Below are positions 1 to 8,828 of a stretch of DNA of 64,000 nucleotides, piece after piece. The notes under the pieces were generated by a model, which was given only the letters and a program-made list of their open reading frames with translations, did not search any database and was not told where the DNA came from. Both the position numbers and the translations under genes were made by a program. Each line of letters opens with the position of its first letter. Positions within the stretch are counted from its first letter, which is position 1. This stretch comes from Streptomyces sp. NBC_00464 (lineage in GTDB: Bacteria; Actinomycetota; Actinomycetes; Streptomycetales; Streptomycetaceae), in NCBI RefSeq assembly GCF_036013915.1, contig NZ_CP107899.1:5518001-5582000 (forward strand), written 5' to 3'.

Positions 1-855
1 CCGATCGAGGCGATCGATCTCTCCTTCAACGACCCGGACCGCTACAAGGAACTGGTCACCGACGCCCACCCGGCGATCGCCGCCTTCGGTGGCATGTTCC
101 TGCTCATGATCTTCCTCGACTTCATCTTCGAGGACCGTGACATCCAGTGGCTGCGCTGGATCGAGCGCCCGCTCGCCAAGCTCGGCAAGGTCGACATGCT
201 GTCGGTCTGCATCGCGCTGATCGTCCTGCTGATCTCGGCCCTGACCTTCGCGACCCATGCACACCAGCACGGCGGCGGACACGCGGACAAGGCCGAGACG
301 GTCATGCTCTCGGGCATCGCGGGTCTGATCACGTACCTCGTCGTCGGCGGTCTCTCCGGCTTCTTCGAGAACAAGCTCGAGGAGGAGGAGGAACGCGAGC
401 ACGAGGCGGAGGAAGAGGCCAGGCGCGCGGGCAAGAAGGTCTCCGCGATCGCGCTCTCCGGCAAGGCCGCGTTCTTCATGTTCCTCTACCTGGAAGTGCT
501 CGACGCGTCCTTCTCGTTCGACGGTGTCATCGGCGCCTTCGCCATCACCAACGAGATCGTGCTGATGGCCCTGGGTCTCGGTATCGGCGCCATGTACGTC
601 CGTTCGCTCACGGTCTACCTGGTCCGCCAGGGCACCCTGGACGACTACGTCTACCTGGAGCACGGCGCGCACTACGCGATCGGCGCCCTGGCCCTCATCC
701 TGCTCGTCACGATCCAGTACGAGATCCACGAGCTCATCACCGGTTCCGTCGGCGTCATCCTGATCGGCTGGTCCTTCTGGTCCTCGGTCCGGCGCAACAA
801 GGCGATCGCGGCCGATGGAGGCGAAGGCAGTACGGAAGTCTCCGCCGGGGTGTGA
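1..855 (+). CDS. DUF475 (TerC-like) integral membrane protein, 5' truncated
   Basis: The frame is open from the first base, so the start lies outside the window; 284 codons are visible, ending in TGA at 853-855. The visible part has about six hydrophobic helices and an acidic cytoplasmic loop rich in Glu (around 380-420). A helix carrying LDASFSFDGVIGAF is typical of TerC/DUF475 proteins, where acidic residues in membrane helices are thought to handle metal ions. It is followed by Ter-domain genes, which fits its role as the membrane partner of a ter stress system. Function is inferred from family and context. Confidence 0.85.
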   Translation, partial: PIEAIDLSFNDPDRYKELVTDAHPAIAAFGGMFLLMIFLDFIFEDRDIQWLRWIERPLAKLGKVDMLSVCIALIVLLISALTFATHAHQHGGGHADKAETVMLSGIAGLITYLVVGGLSGFFENKLEEEEEREHEAEEEARRAGKKVSAIALSGKAAFFMFLYLEVLDASFSFDGVIGAFAITNEIVLMALGLGIGAMYVRSLTVYLVRQGTLDDYVYLEHGAHYAIGALALILLVTIQYEIHELITGSVGVILIGWSFWSSVRRNKAIAADGGEGSTEVSAGV

Positions 856-1009
856 CCCGGCAGGGAATGAGGAACGCTCTCTGCGGGGCGGCTCGTAAGG
901 CAACGGCTTCGGGAATCACCCGGATCCGGCCCGGGAGCCGCCCCGCAGCGGTGTGTGCGTCGCATGTGCCGCGTGCGACCGGTGGGGCCGACATGTATGG
1001 GGGTTGGGG

Positions 1010-1744
1010 ATGGCGTTCTGGAACAGCCTGTGGCCGGGGCGGGAGGCGCAGTTCGAGTCGGGCAACGCGGCCACCAACTCCATCGTGCTCTCGCGGCGGC
1101 ACCCCACGGTCTCGCTGACGAAACAGGGCGCGCTGACCGGCAACCTCCGGGTCAACCTCTCCTGGCAGATGCGTACGTCCGACATCGAGGGCCGGTCCCG
1201 GCAGAGCGGCCGGCTGCTGCGGCCGTTCAAGCTCTTCCAGCCCGATGTGGTCCAGGCGCACACCCAGGGCGTGGTCAACGTCGACCTGGACCTGGGCTGC
1301 ATGTACGAACTGACGGACGGCACCAAGGGCGTGGTGCAGCCGCTCGGCAATCTGCTCGGTGATCTGAATGCGCCGCCGTACATCAAGCTCAGCGGCGACG
1401 ACCGTTTCGGATCGGCCTCCGGGGAGACCGTCTACGTCAACCTCGACCAGCGCGACCAGATCAAGCGGATGCTGTGCTTCGTCTACATCTACGACCAGAC
1501 CCCGGCTTTCGAGCGTACGCACGCGAAGGTGACGCTCTACCCGGGCAACGGTCCGCGCATCGAGATCGAGTTGGAGGAACGCGCCCCGCAGGCCCGCTCG
1601 TGTGCCGTGTTCACGCTGGAGAACGTCAAGGGCGAGCTGATCGTGCGGCGCGAGGTGAAGTTCGTGTACGGCTTCCAGTCGGAGCTGGACCGGCTGTACG
1701 GGTACGGCATGCAGTGGGGACGCGGCTACAAGACCCGCGCCTAG
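1010..1744 (+). CDS. TerA/TerD-family tellurium resistance-like protein
   Basis: This is a 244-aa beta-rich protein with the Ter-domain signature: a VDLDLGCMYEL strand, then an IKLSGDDRFG loop and a VYVNLDQ strand, comparable to the acidic Ca-binding loops of TerD and TerA. I chose the ATG at 1010 because GGGGTTGGGG lies just upstream; an in-frame ATG 57 nt earlier has no such site. The gene follows the DUF475 gene on the same strand and probably belongs to the same stress module. Its TAG stop (1742-1744) coincides with the CTAG that bounds the palindromic repeat immediately downstream. The substrate is unknown. Confidence 0.82.
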   Translation: MAFWNSLWPGREAQFESGNAATNSIVLSRRHPTVSLTKQGALTGNLRVNLSWQMRTSDIEGRSRQSGRLLRPFKLFQPDVVQAHTQGVVNVDLDLGCMYELTDGTKGVVQPLGNLLGDLNAPPYIKLSGDDRFGSASGETVYVNLDQRDQIKRMLCFVYIYDQTPAFERTHAKVTLYPGNGPRIEIELEERAPQARSCAVFTLENVKGELIVRREVKFVYGFQSELDRLYGYGMQWGRGYKTRA

Positions 1745-1920
1745 GGCGTGTTTTGAAAGTCCCGCCTGCCCGGCGGCGTCTGGCACGCACGCTCGCGGCG
1801 TTGCGGAAATGCCCTAGTGGCTCCGCTACGAGACCACTTCCGCGCCTTGCGATCGCACGCACCAGACGCCGCCGGGCCCGCCCTTCGGGCGGACGGCGCT
1901 ACTTTCAAAACACGCCCTAG
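1741..1920. repeat. 180-bp palindromic MITE-like element
   Basis: The outer 20 bases at 1741-1760 (CTAGGGCGTGTTTTGAAAGT) are repeated perfectly inverted at 1901-1920. A second perfect arm of 15 bp (cccggcggcgtctgg, 1769-1783, against 1862-1876) lies inside, and the centre is an imperfect palindrome, so the whole unit can fold on itself. The outermost CTAG on each side suggests a CTAG target site. There is no coding capacity. It sits between two convergent genes and could also act as a bidirectional terminator. The GGGCGTGTTTTGAAAGT end resembles a dispersed Streptomyces repeat I recall, which I could not check here. Confidence 0.8.
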
Positions 1921-1939
1921 GTCCGTTCCGCGGGGTGGA

Positions 1940-2788
1940 TCACGGCCGTATGAACTGCGGCCCCTGCGGTGGCAGGACGAAATTCGGGTCGGGTGCGTGC
2001 GCTGCCGCCGCCGCTGGCTGCGGATAGCCGTAGGCGGGCTGTGCGGACGCCGGCTGGGGGTAGCCGTAGGCGGAGCTCGGGGGCGGCGCCGCAGGGGCCG
2101 CAGCGGGCTGTGGGTAGCCGTACGCGGGCTGCTGGTGCTGGACCGTGGTCTGCGCGTCGGGGCCGGGAGCCGGTGCCGGCGGGAACGCGGGCACCGGCGG
2201 CGGTGTCGGGCCGGGCGGCGTCGGGTCGGGCTCGGCGGCGGCCTCCGACTCGTCCACCGAGATGCCGAAGGCGGTCGCGAGACCGATCAGGCCGGTCAGG
2301 TACCCCTGCCCCACGGCCCGGAATTTCCAGCCATCGCCGCGCCGGTACAGCTCGCCGCAGATGATCGCGGTCTCCTCGCCCGTCTCCGCCCGCACGTCGA
2401 AGTAGGCGAGGGCTTCGCCGCCCGATGCCGCGGCGTCGTAGAGCAGGATGCGGAGATCGCGCACGTGCCCGAAGGCGGCCCCGTCGGAGGACGCGGCGAT
2501 GACGACCTGGTCGACCGAGGGGTCGAGCGCGTTGAGATCGGCCTCGACGGTGTCCGTCAGACCCTCGGGCAGGCTGCGCTTCGGCAGCCGTCGCACCAGG
2601 CCGGAGGGGTGGCGGGGCTGGTTGTAGAAGACGAAGTCCTCGTCGGAGCGCACGCGGCCGCCGGCGCCGAGCAGCAGGGCCGAGGCGTCCACATCGGGAA
2701 CCCCGGTGCCCGGGGTCCAGCGCAGCACGGCCCGTACGGCCATGGCGTCGAGGGGGACGTTCGAGCCTTTCACCATCGCGTGCGTCAT
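1940..2788 (-). CDS. TerD family protein with Pro/Tyr-rich C-terminal tail
   Basis: This 282-aa protein starts with the TerD opening MVKGSNVPL a few residues in. It then has the DVDASALLL acidic strand, FVFYNQ, and the closing GQGYLTGLIGLATAFG of the TerD fold (about residues 5-180). The remaining 100 residues are low complexity with three AYGYPQPA repeats, probably a disordered interaction tail. I chose ATG 2788 because AGGA lies 8 nt upstream; the ATG at 2797 overlaps that site. It converges on the TerA/TerD-like gene and diverges from the citrate lyase-like operon. TerD domains bind calcium and act in stress signalling. Confidence 0.9.
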   Translation of the reverse strand: MTHAMVKGSNVPLDAMAVRAVLRWTPGTGVPDVDASALLLGAGGRVRSDEDFVFYNQPRHPSGLVRRLPKRSLPEGLTDTVEADLNALDPSVDQVVIAASSDGAAFGHVRDLRILLYDAAASGGEALAYFDVRAETGEETAIICGELYRRGDGWKFRAVGQGYLTGLIGLATAFGISVDESEAAAEPDPTPPGPTPPPVPAFPPAPAPGPDAQTTVQHQQPAYGYPQPAAAPAAPPPSSAYGYPQPASAQPAYGYPQPAAAAAHAPDPNFVLPPQGPQFIRP

Positions 2789-3009
2789 GCCGGTCATCCT
2801 GCCTGCTGGCTGCCCGTGCGGACAACGCGGGGGTCGCAAACCGTGTCTCGCGGGAATGTCGGAACGACTCCCTCCGCACCCTTCGGAACCGTCGCTAAAT
2901 GGACGAGTTACCCGGAATTCATGTGGGCAGGGAACTGCCGACACCCGTCCGTACGTACTATTACCGGCCACACGTTGTCCGGTCGGCCAGGTAGTACGGG
3001 GGGAATCAC

Positions 3010-4173
3010 ATGCGTCATTTCGGTCATATCGCAGCTGCGACGAGGGGCGATCTGTTCTTCCGGGAGCCGAGCGCCTTCGATGCCGGTTCGCCGGCCCCTG
3101 TCCTCGCGGCCGCCCTCGGTGCCACGCTCTACAGCCCCGCCACCCGGCCCAGACTCGCCGACGACGTCATCAAGCAGGCCCGCCGCGGAGTCGTCTCCAT
3201 GGTGCTGTGCCTGGAGGATTCGATCGACGACTCCGAGGTGGCGGGCGCCGAGGAGAACCTGGTCAGGCAGTTCGCCGACCTTGCGGCGCGCGGTGGCGAA
3301 GTGCCCCTGCTGTTCATCCGCGTCCGCGAACCGCACCAGATCACGGACCTCGCGCGCCGGCTCGGCGAATCCGTCCGACTGTTGTCCGGTTTTGTACTTC
3401 CCAAGTTCACGCAAGAGCGTGGCGTGCCGTTCATGGAAGCGCTCACCAAGGCCGAGTCCACCGCCGGGCAGCGGCTCTTCGCCATGCCCGTGCTGGAATC
3501 CCCCGAGCTGCTGCACCTGGAGACCCGCCAGGAGTCCCTCCAGAAGATCGCCCGGACCGTCGACACGTACCGCGACCGGGTGCTTGCGCTGCGGCTCGGC
3601 GTCACCGACTTCTGCTCGGCGTACGGCCTGCGCCGCGCGCCCGACATGACGGCGTACGACGTCCGGATCGTCGGAGACGTCATCGCCGACGTGGTCAACG
3701 TGCTGGGCCGGGCGGACGGCACGGGCTTCACCATCACCGGCCCCGTCTGGGAGTACTTCAGGCTCCAGGAGCGCATGTTCAAGCCACAGCTGCGCCGCAG
3801 CCCCTTCCTGGAGGGCCGGGCGGAGGAGCTTCGTACGGCCCTGATCGAGCACGACCTGGACGGACTGCTGCGGGAGATCGAGCTCGACCGGGCCAACGGT
3901 CTGCTCGGCAAGACGTGCATCCACCCGTCGCACGTCGCACCCGTGCACGCGCTGTCCGTGGTCAGCCACGAGGAGTTCAGCGACGCGCAGGACATCCTGC
4001 GGCCGGAGCGCGACGGCGGCGGGGTGCTGCGCTCGTCGTACACGAACAAGATGAATGAAGTGAAGCCCCACCGCGCCTGGGCCGAACGCACGCTGCGGCG
4101 GGCCGAGGTCTTCGGCGTGGCGAAGGAGGACGTCGGCTTCGTGGAACTGCTGGCGGCGAGCGTCGCGGAATGA
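3010..4173 (+). CDS. HpcH/HpaI aldolase / citrate lyase beta-like protein
   Basis: This 387-aa TIM-barrel enzyme has the CitE-like pattern: MVLCLEDSIDDSEV with metal-ligand acidic residues (about 64-77), LFIRVREP (about 99), a FVLPKF segment, MPVLESPELL, and LALRLGVTDFCSAYGLRR. A GGGGGGAA ribosome binding site precedes the ATG. It is the first gene of a tight run with the PRTase-StiP fusion and the HAD gene, the arrangement seen in ter-linked biosynthetic operons. In those operons a CitE-like enzyme is proposed to help make a nucleoside-like metabolite. The actual substrate is not known. Confidence 0.88.
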   Translation: MRHFGHIAAATRGDLFFREPSAFDAGSPAPVLAAALGATLYSPATRPRLADDVIKQARRGVVSMVLCLEDSIDDSEVAGAEENLVRQFADLAARGGEVPLLFIRVREPHQITDLARRLGESVRLLSGFVLPKFTQERGVPFMEALTKAESTAGQRLFAMPVLESPELLHLETRQESLQKIARTVDTYRDRVLALRLGVTDFCSAYGLRRAPDMTAYDVRIVGDVIADVVNVLGRADGTGFTITGPVWEYFRLQERMFKPQLRRSPFLEGRAEELRTALIEHDLDGLLREIELDRANGLLGKTCIHPSHVAPVHALSVVSHEEFSDAQDILRPERDGGGVLRSSYTNKMNEVKPHRAWAERTLRRAEVFGVAKEDVGFVELLAASVAE

Positions 4174-4264
4174 GCGGTGTGCCCGCACGCGCGGGGGCGT
4201 GATGCTTGACGGGCGGGTCCGCGTGGGCGGACGCGTGAGAGACCGACGGAAAGAGGCAGCGAAC

Positions 4265-6802
4265 GTGGTGTGGTCGGGTAGCTGGGTCGCGGAGCGGCTG
4301 GGCGTCGAGCTGGAGGGCGACGGGGAGCTCCGTGAGCTGCTGGGCCTCGCCCTGCGGCGCAACCCCAAGCGGGCACACCTGCTCGTGTCCAACGTGCTCG
4401 GCAAGCACGTGCCCCAGCGCCCCTCGGTGGTGTACGGCGCCGGGGTCGAGCTCGGCCGCCGGGTGCACGAGCTGCTCGGCGAGGACGGTGCGCGGCACGC
4501 GGTCGTCCTCGGCTACGCGGAAACGGCCACCGGACTCGGGCACGCCGTCGCCGACGGGCTCGGATCGGCGCCCTACCTCCACTCGACGCGACGCCCCGTA
4601 GAAGGCGTGGCACGGGCGGGCGGCTTCGAGGAGTCGCACTCGCACGCCACCTCGCACCTGCTGCTGCCGGAAGACCCGGACCTGCTGGCGGGGGAACGGA
4701 GCGGCGAGGCGGACGCCACCGTCGTCGACTCGACCCTCGTTCTCGTGGACGACGAGTTCTCCACCGGCAACACCGTCCTCAACACCATCCGCGCCCTGCA
4801 CGAGCGCTACCCCCGCAAGCGGTACGTCATCGTGGCGCTGGTCGACATGCGCTCACCGGCCGACCAGGGGCGCCTCGCCGAGTTCGCCGAGGAGATCGGC
4901 GCCCGCGTCGACCTGGTGGCGAGGAACACCGGCACGGTCCGCCTCCCCGAAGGTGTCCTGGAGAAGGGGCAGGCGCTGGTCGCCGAGCAGGAAGCGGCCC
5001 AGTCGGCGGCGCAGCCCCGCGTGGGGTGGCCCGGGGGAAAGCCCGAGCCGCTGTGCATCCTTCCCCGCCCCCACACCCGGATCGACCTCCAGTGGCCCGC
5101 CGGAGTACCCGACGGCGGCCGGCACGGCTTCACCCCCGCACACCGCGCACTCCTGGAACCCGCCCTCCCCGCGATGGCGGACCGCATCGCGCAGGCGCTG
5201 GGCGAGCACCCCCGCCGGGTCCTGGTCCTCGGCTTCGAGGAGCTGATGTACGCGCCCCTGCGCCTGGGCACCGCCCTGGAGGAGCGCACCGGCGCCGAGA
5301 TCCGCTACTCCACCACCACCCGCTCCCCGGTCCTCGCCGTGGACGACCCCGGCTATGCGATACGCACCCGGCTGGCCTTCCCGGCCCACGACGACCCGGC
5401 CGACGGCCCCGGCGAGCGCTACGCGTACAACGTCGCGGGCGGCGGCTTCGACGCCGTGGTCCTCGTCGTCGACTCCACCGCCGACACCCACGCACTGCAC
5501 GGCCCCCGCGGCCTGCTGCAACAACTCACCCCGCACACCGCCCACGTCCTGCTGGCGGTCGTCCCCTCGTACGCACCGCCCGGGGCCCGTGCCGCCGGGC
5601 CGGCCCCGGCGTACGCCCCCCAACGGCAGGAAGAGCCCGCCATGCTGCCCGAGCCCCTCCGCGGCCCCGCCTTCTCCTCCTACGCACCGGACGAGGTCGG
5701 CTGGCTGCTCCAGGACCTGTCGGACACCGAGCTGGAGGCGCCCACGGAGGAGCGCGAGGAGGCGATACAGAGCGGTGGCGCGCACTACGCCGAGTCGCTG
5801 CCCGTCGAGTACCAGCCGTCCGAGCAGTACCAGAACCTGTTCAAGGTGGCCCTGGACCTGTCCGCCGCCCGCATCGCCCGCGCCGTCGGCACGGTCACCG
5901 AGACGGTCCTCGCCGAGCGCGGCCCCCGCCCCGTGCTCGTCTCGCTGGCCCGCGCCGGCACCCCCGTCGGCGTACTGATGCGCCGCTGGGCCCGCCTCCG
6001 GAACGGCATCGACCTGCCGCACTACGCCGTCTCGATCGTGCGCGGCCGCGGCATCGACGCCAACGCCCTGCGCTGGCTGGCCGCCCACCACAACCCGGCC
6101 GACGTGGTCTTCGTCGACGGCTGGACCGGAAAGGGCGCCATCACCCGCGAACTGGCCGCGGCGATCGCCGAGTTCGAGGCGTCCGACGGGACCGAGGGCT
6201 TCAACCCGGAGATCGCGGTCCTGGCCGACCCGGGCGGCTGCGTCCGCACCTACGGCACCCGCGAGGACTTCCTGATCCCCTCCGCCTGCCTCAACTCCAC
6301 GGTGTCCGGACTGATCTCCCGTACGGTCCTGCGCTCCGACCTGGTGGGACCCGACGACTTCCACGGCGCGAAGTTCTACCGGGAACTCGCCGGATCCGAT
6401 GTCTCCGGCCACTTCCTCGACACCGTCACCGACCGGTTCGGCGAGGTCGTCGACGCCGTGGACGCCGAGGTCAAGGAACTGCTCACGGCCGACCGGGCAC
6501 CGACCTGGGAGGGCTGGGCCGCGGTGGAGCGCATCAGCGAGGAGTACGGCATCCACGACGTGAACCTCGTCAAGCCGGGCGTCGGCGAGACGACCCGCGT
6601 CCTGCTGCGCCGCGTCCCGTGGAAGATCCTCGCCAAGCGAGGCGCCGGCGCCGACCTGGAACACATCAGACTGCTGGCCGAGCAGCGCGGCGTACCGGTC
6701 GAAGAGGTCGACGAACTCCCTTACACCTGCGTCGGGTTGATCCACCCCAAGTACACGCGCGGAGCGACCGGCGCGGACGGCAGGGCGGTGGAGTCCAAGT
6801 GA
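4265..6802 (+). CDS. PRTase_2-TRSP-StiP three-domain fusion of a ter-linked operon
   Basis: This 845-aa protein has an N-terminal phosphoribosyltransferase domain with the PRPP loop TLVLVDDEFSTGNT (about residues 158-171). A TRSP domain follows, with its name-giving TTTRSP motif near residue 352, and then a StiP-type domain (about 460-840) starting with PLRGPAFSSYAPDEVGWLL and containing YAESLPVEYQPS. The StiP part has its own PRPP-like loop, VVFVDGWTGKGAI. GTG 4265 is preferred because AGAGG lies 8 nt upstream; the frame is open from 4199. An ATG at 5642 preceded by AGGAAG could give a separate StiP polypeptide. It probably acts in ribosylating a base for a nucleoside-like product. Confidence 0.85.
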   Translation: MVWSGSWVAERLGVELEGDGELRELLGLALRRNPKRAHLLVSNVLGKHVPQRPSVVYGAGVELGRRVHELLGEDGARHAVVLGYAETATGLGHAVADGLGSAPYLHSTRRPVEGVARAGGFEESHSHATSHLLLPEDPDLLAGERSGEADATVVDSTLVLVDDEFSTGNTVLNTIRALHERYPRKRYVIVALVDMRSPADQGRLAEFAEEIGARVDLVARNTGTVRLPEGVLEKGQALVAEQEAAQSAAQPRVGWPGGKPEPLCILPRPHTRIDLQWPAGVPDGGRHGFTPAHRALLEPALPAMADRIAQALGEHPRRVLVLGFEELMYAPLRLGTALEERTGAEIRYSTTTRSPVLAVDDPGYAIRTRLAFPAHDDPADGPGERYAYNVAGGGFDAVVLVVDSTADTHALHGPRGLLQQLTPHTAHVLLAVVPSYAPPGARAAGPAPAYAPQRQEEPAMLPEPLRGPAFSSYAPDEVGWLLQDLSDTELEAPTEEREEAIQSGGAHYAESLPVEYQPSEQYQNLFKVALDLSAARIARAVGTVTETVLAERGPRPVLVSLARAGTPVGVLMRRWARLRNGIDLPHYAVSIVRGRGIDANALRWLAAHHNPADVVFVDGWTGKGAITRELAAAIAEFEASDGTEGFNPEIAVLADPGGCVRTYGTREDFLIPSACLNSTVSGLISRTVLRSDLVGPDDFHGAKFYRELAGSDVSGHFLDTVTDRFGEVVDAVDAEVKELLTADRAPTWEGWAAVERISEEYGIHDVNLVKPGVGETTRVLLRRVPWKILAKRGAGADLEHIRLLAEQRGVPVEEVDELPYTCVGLIHPKYTRGATGADGRAVESK

Positions 6803-7671
6803 CGTCCCAGGTGGCCTCCCCTTCGTCCTCCCGGCCGGCTTCCCCCGTGACGCTGGTCGCCAGCGACCTCGACCGCACCCTCATCTACTCGGCAGCAGCC
6901 CTCCAGCTCCCGATGCCGGACGCCGAGGCCCCCCGCCTGCTCTGCGTCGAGGTGTACGGCAAGAAGCCCCTCTCGTACGTCACGGAGACGGCCGCCGGCC
7001 TGCTCGCCGAACTGACCGGCTCCCCGTCCACGGTCTTCGTACCGACCACCACCCGCACCCGCGAGCAGTACCACCGCATCCATCTCCCGGGCGCCGCCGC
7101 CGAATTCGCGATCTGCGCCAACGGAGGGCACATCCTGGTGGACGGCGAGTCCGACCGGGACTGGCAGCGGACCGTGGCCGGCCGGCTGGCCGAGGAGTGC
7201 GCCTCGCTCGACGAGATCCGCGCCCACCTCGTCTCCGCCGCCGACCCCGCCTGGCTGCTCAAGGAGCGGGTGGCCGAGGACCTCTTCGCCTACCTCGTCG
7301 TCGACCGCGCCCAGCTCCCGCCGGACTGGACGAAGGAACTCGCCGCATGGGCGGAGCCGCGCGGCTGGACCGTGTCACTCCAGGGCCGCAAGATCTACGT
7401 CGTACCGCGCCCGCTCACCAAGAGCGCGGCCATGCGCGAGGTCGCCCGCCGCACCGGCGCCACGCTCACCCTGGCCGCCGGTGACTCCCTCCTCGACGCC
7501 GACCTGCTGCTCGCCGCCGACCGGGGCTGGCGCCCCGGCCACGGCGAACTGGCCGACGCCGGCTGGAGCGCCCCGCACGTGGAGGCAACCGCGGCGAGCG
7601 GTGTGGCCGCGGGCGAGGAGATCCTGCGACGCTTCCTGGAAGCGGCGACGGACCTGCGGCGGGCCGCCTGA
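6799..7671 (+). CDS. HAD family hydrolase of the ter-linked operon
   Basis: This 290-aa protein overlaps the preceding stop codon (GTGA), so it is translationally coupled to the PRTase-StiP fusion. HAD motifs are complete: motif I SDLDRTLIYS, motif II VPTTTRT, a basic residue region around LTKSAAM, and motif IV AAGDSLLDADLL. The long insert between motifs I and III fits a Cof/sucrose-phosphatase-like cap. In ter biosynthetic operons such a phosphatase is thought to remove phosphate from the product of the phosphoribosyltransferase. Substrate not known. Confidence 0.85.
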   Translation: MTSQVASPSSSRPASPVTLVASDLDRTLIYSAAALQLPMPDAEAPRLLCVEVYGKKPLSYVTETAAGLLAELTGSPSTVFVPTTTRTREQYHRIHLPGAAAEFAICANGGHILVDGESDRDWQRTVAGRLAEECASLDEIRAHLVSAADPAWLLKERVAEDLFAYLVVDRAQLPPDWTKELAAWAEPRGWTVSLQGRKIYVVPRPLTKSAAMREVARRTGATLTLAAGDSLLDADLLLAADRGWRPGHGELADAGWSAPHVEATAASGVAAGEEILRRFLEAATDLRRAA

Positions 7672-7794
7672 GGCGGGGACCGGCCGACCCCGCGACGCGC
7701 CCCGAAATCGCTCGTACCCGGCCCTGCCCCGCGACTACAGTCACCGCGTTCCCGCTCATCGGGGGGAGCGTTCGGCCGGACAGGGAGTGGTGCG

Positions 7795-8454
7795 ATGACC
7801 AAGGGCAACCAGACAAAGATCACGGACGAGCTGTACGCGTACATGCTGGCGCACAACCCGCCGCTGGACGCGGTGCAGCGCGAACTCGTCGAAACGACGT
7901 ACGCCCAGCTGCCCGGCCACGCGGGCATGCAGTCGGCCGAGGAACAGGGCCCGCTGCTCGCCTTCCTCGTACGGCTGACCGGGGCCCGGCACATCGTGGA
8001 AGTGGGGACCTTCACCGGGTTCTCCGCCCTGGCGATGGCCCAGGCGCTGCCGGACGGCGGAAAGCTGATCGCGTGCGACGTCTCGGAGGAGTGGACCGCC
8101 TACGGCCGTGAGGCCTGGACGAAGGCAGGCGTCGCCGACCGGATCGAACTGCGGATCGCCCCGGCCCTCGACACACTGCGGGCCATGCCCGCGGAGCCCC
8201 ACATCGACTTCGCCTACCTGGACGCGGACAAGGAGAACTACATCGCGTACTGGGAGGAGCTGGTGCCCCGCATGCGCCAGGGCGGCCTCATCACCACGGA
8301 CAACGTGCTCTTCCACGGCGGCGTGACGGACCCGGGGGCGACCGGGGCGGCAGCCGCCATCCAGGAGTTCAACAACCACGTGTCCGCCGACCCGCGGATG
8401 GACAGCGTGCTGCTCACGGTGTCGGACGGACTGACGCTGTCGCGCAAGCGGTAG
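7795..8454 (+). CDS. Class I SAM-dependent O-methyltransferase
   Basis: This 219-aa protein matches the catechol/caffeoyl-CoA O-methyltransferase group. It has the SAM-binding strand IVEVGTFTGFSALAMA (motif I), an acidic residue after LIACD, and the metal-binding segment FAYLDADKENY followed by LITTDNVLFHG. Length is normal for the family. A promoter-sized gap of 123 bp separates it from the HAD gene, so it is probably its own unit. The methylated substrate cannot be told from sequence. Confidence 0.9.
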   Translation: MTKGNQTKITDELYAYMLAHNPPLDAVQRELVETTYAQLPGHAGMQSAEEQGPLLAFLVRLTGARHIVEVGTFTGFSALAMAQALPDGGKLIACDVSEEWTAYGREAWTKAGVADRIELRIAPALDTLRAMPAEPHIDFAYLDADKENYIAYWEELVPRMRQGGLITTDNVLFHGGVTDPGATGAAAAIQEFNNHVSADPRMDSVLLTVSDGLTLSRKR

Positions 8455-8488
8455 GCGCGGTCCGCTTGCGCCGGGGCACCGCGACGGC

Positions 8489-8707
8489 TCAGCCGCAGCA
8501 GCCCCCACCGCAGCAACCGCCGCCTCCGCCACCGGCCGAGGGCGCGGGAGCGGAACCGGCAGAGCCGCCCACGGCGACGGCCGAGAGAAGCTTCACGGTG
8601 TCCTCGTGCCCGGCGGGGCAGGAGGCGGGTGCCGAGGACTCGGCCATCGGACGGCTGAGCTCGAAGGTGTCTCCGCAGGAGCGGCAGCGGTACTCGTAAC
8701 GAGGCAT
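8489..8707 (-). CDS. FmdB-type zinc ribbon protein
   Basis: This 72-aa protein begins MPRYEYRCRSCGDTFEL, the usual FmdB/CxxC_CXXC_SSSS start, with a second partial ribbon (SCPAGH). It ends in an unusual Gly/Cys tail, GGGGGGCCGGGCCG, that might bind metal. It faces the O-methyltransferase tail to tail. The family is widespread in actinobacteria and is thought to be regulatory, but no activity has been assigned. Confidence 0.88.
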   Translation of the reverse strand: MPRYEYRCRSCGDTFELSRPMAESSAPASCPAGHEDTVKLLSAVAVGGSAGSAPAPSAGGGGGGCCGGGCCG

Positions 8708-8764
8708 GACCCCAGGCTATCGGCCGGGACGCGCAACGGACGGCCGGACGGCCACACGTTCCAT

Positions 8765-8828
8765 GAACCACAGGGTTGCGAACCGCAGGGTCGCGAACCA
8801 CAGGGTTGCGAACCGCAGGGCTATGAAC
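8765..8828. repeat. Four tandem copies of a 15-bp unit
   Basis: Units begin with GAACC at 8765, 8780, 8795 and 8810. They alternate between CACAGGGTTGC and CGCAGGGTCGC-type interiors, so the true period may be 30 bp. They lie between the FmdB promoter and the 3' end of the DUF4383 gene and touch its stop codon. Possibly a slippage-expanded sequence; no function is apparent. Confidence 0.85.

Noticed and set aside
8765..8828. A CRISPR array
   Set aside because: Units are contiguous 15-bp repeats without spacers and no cas gene is present. No CRISPR-like array was seen in the window.
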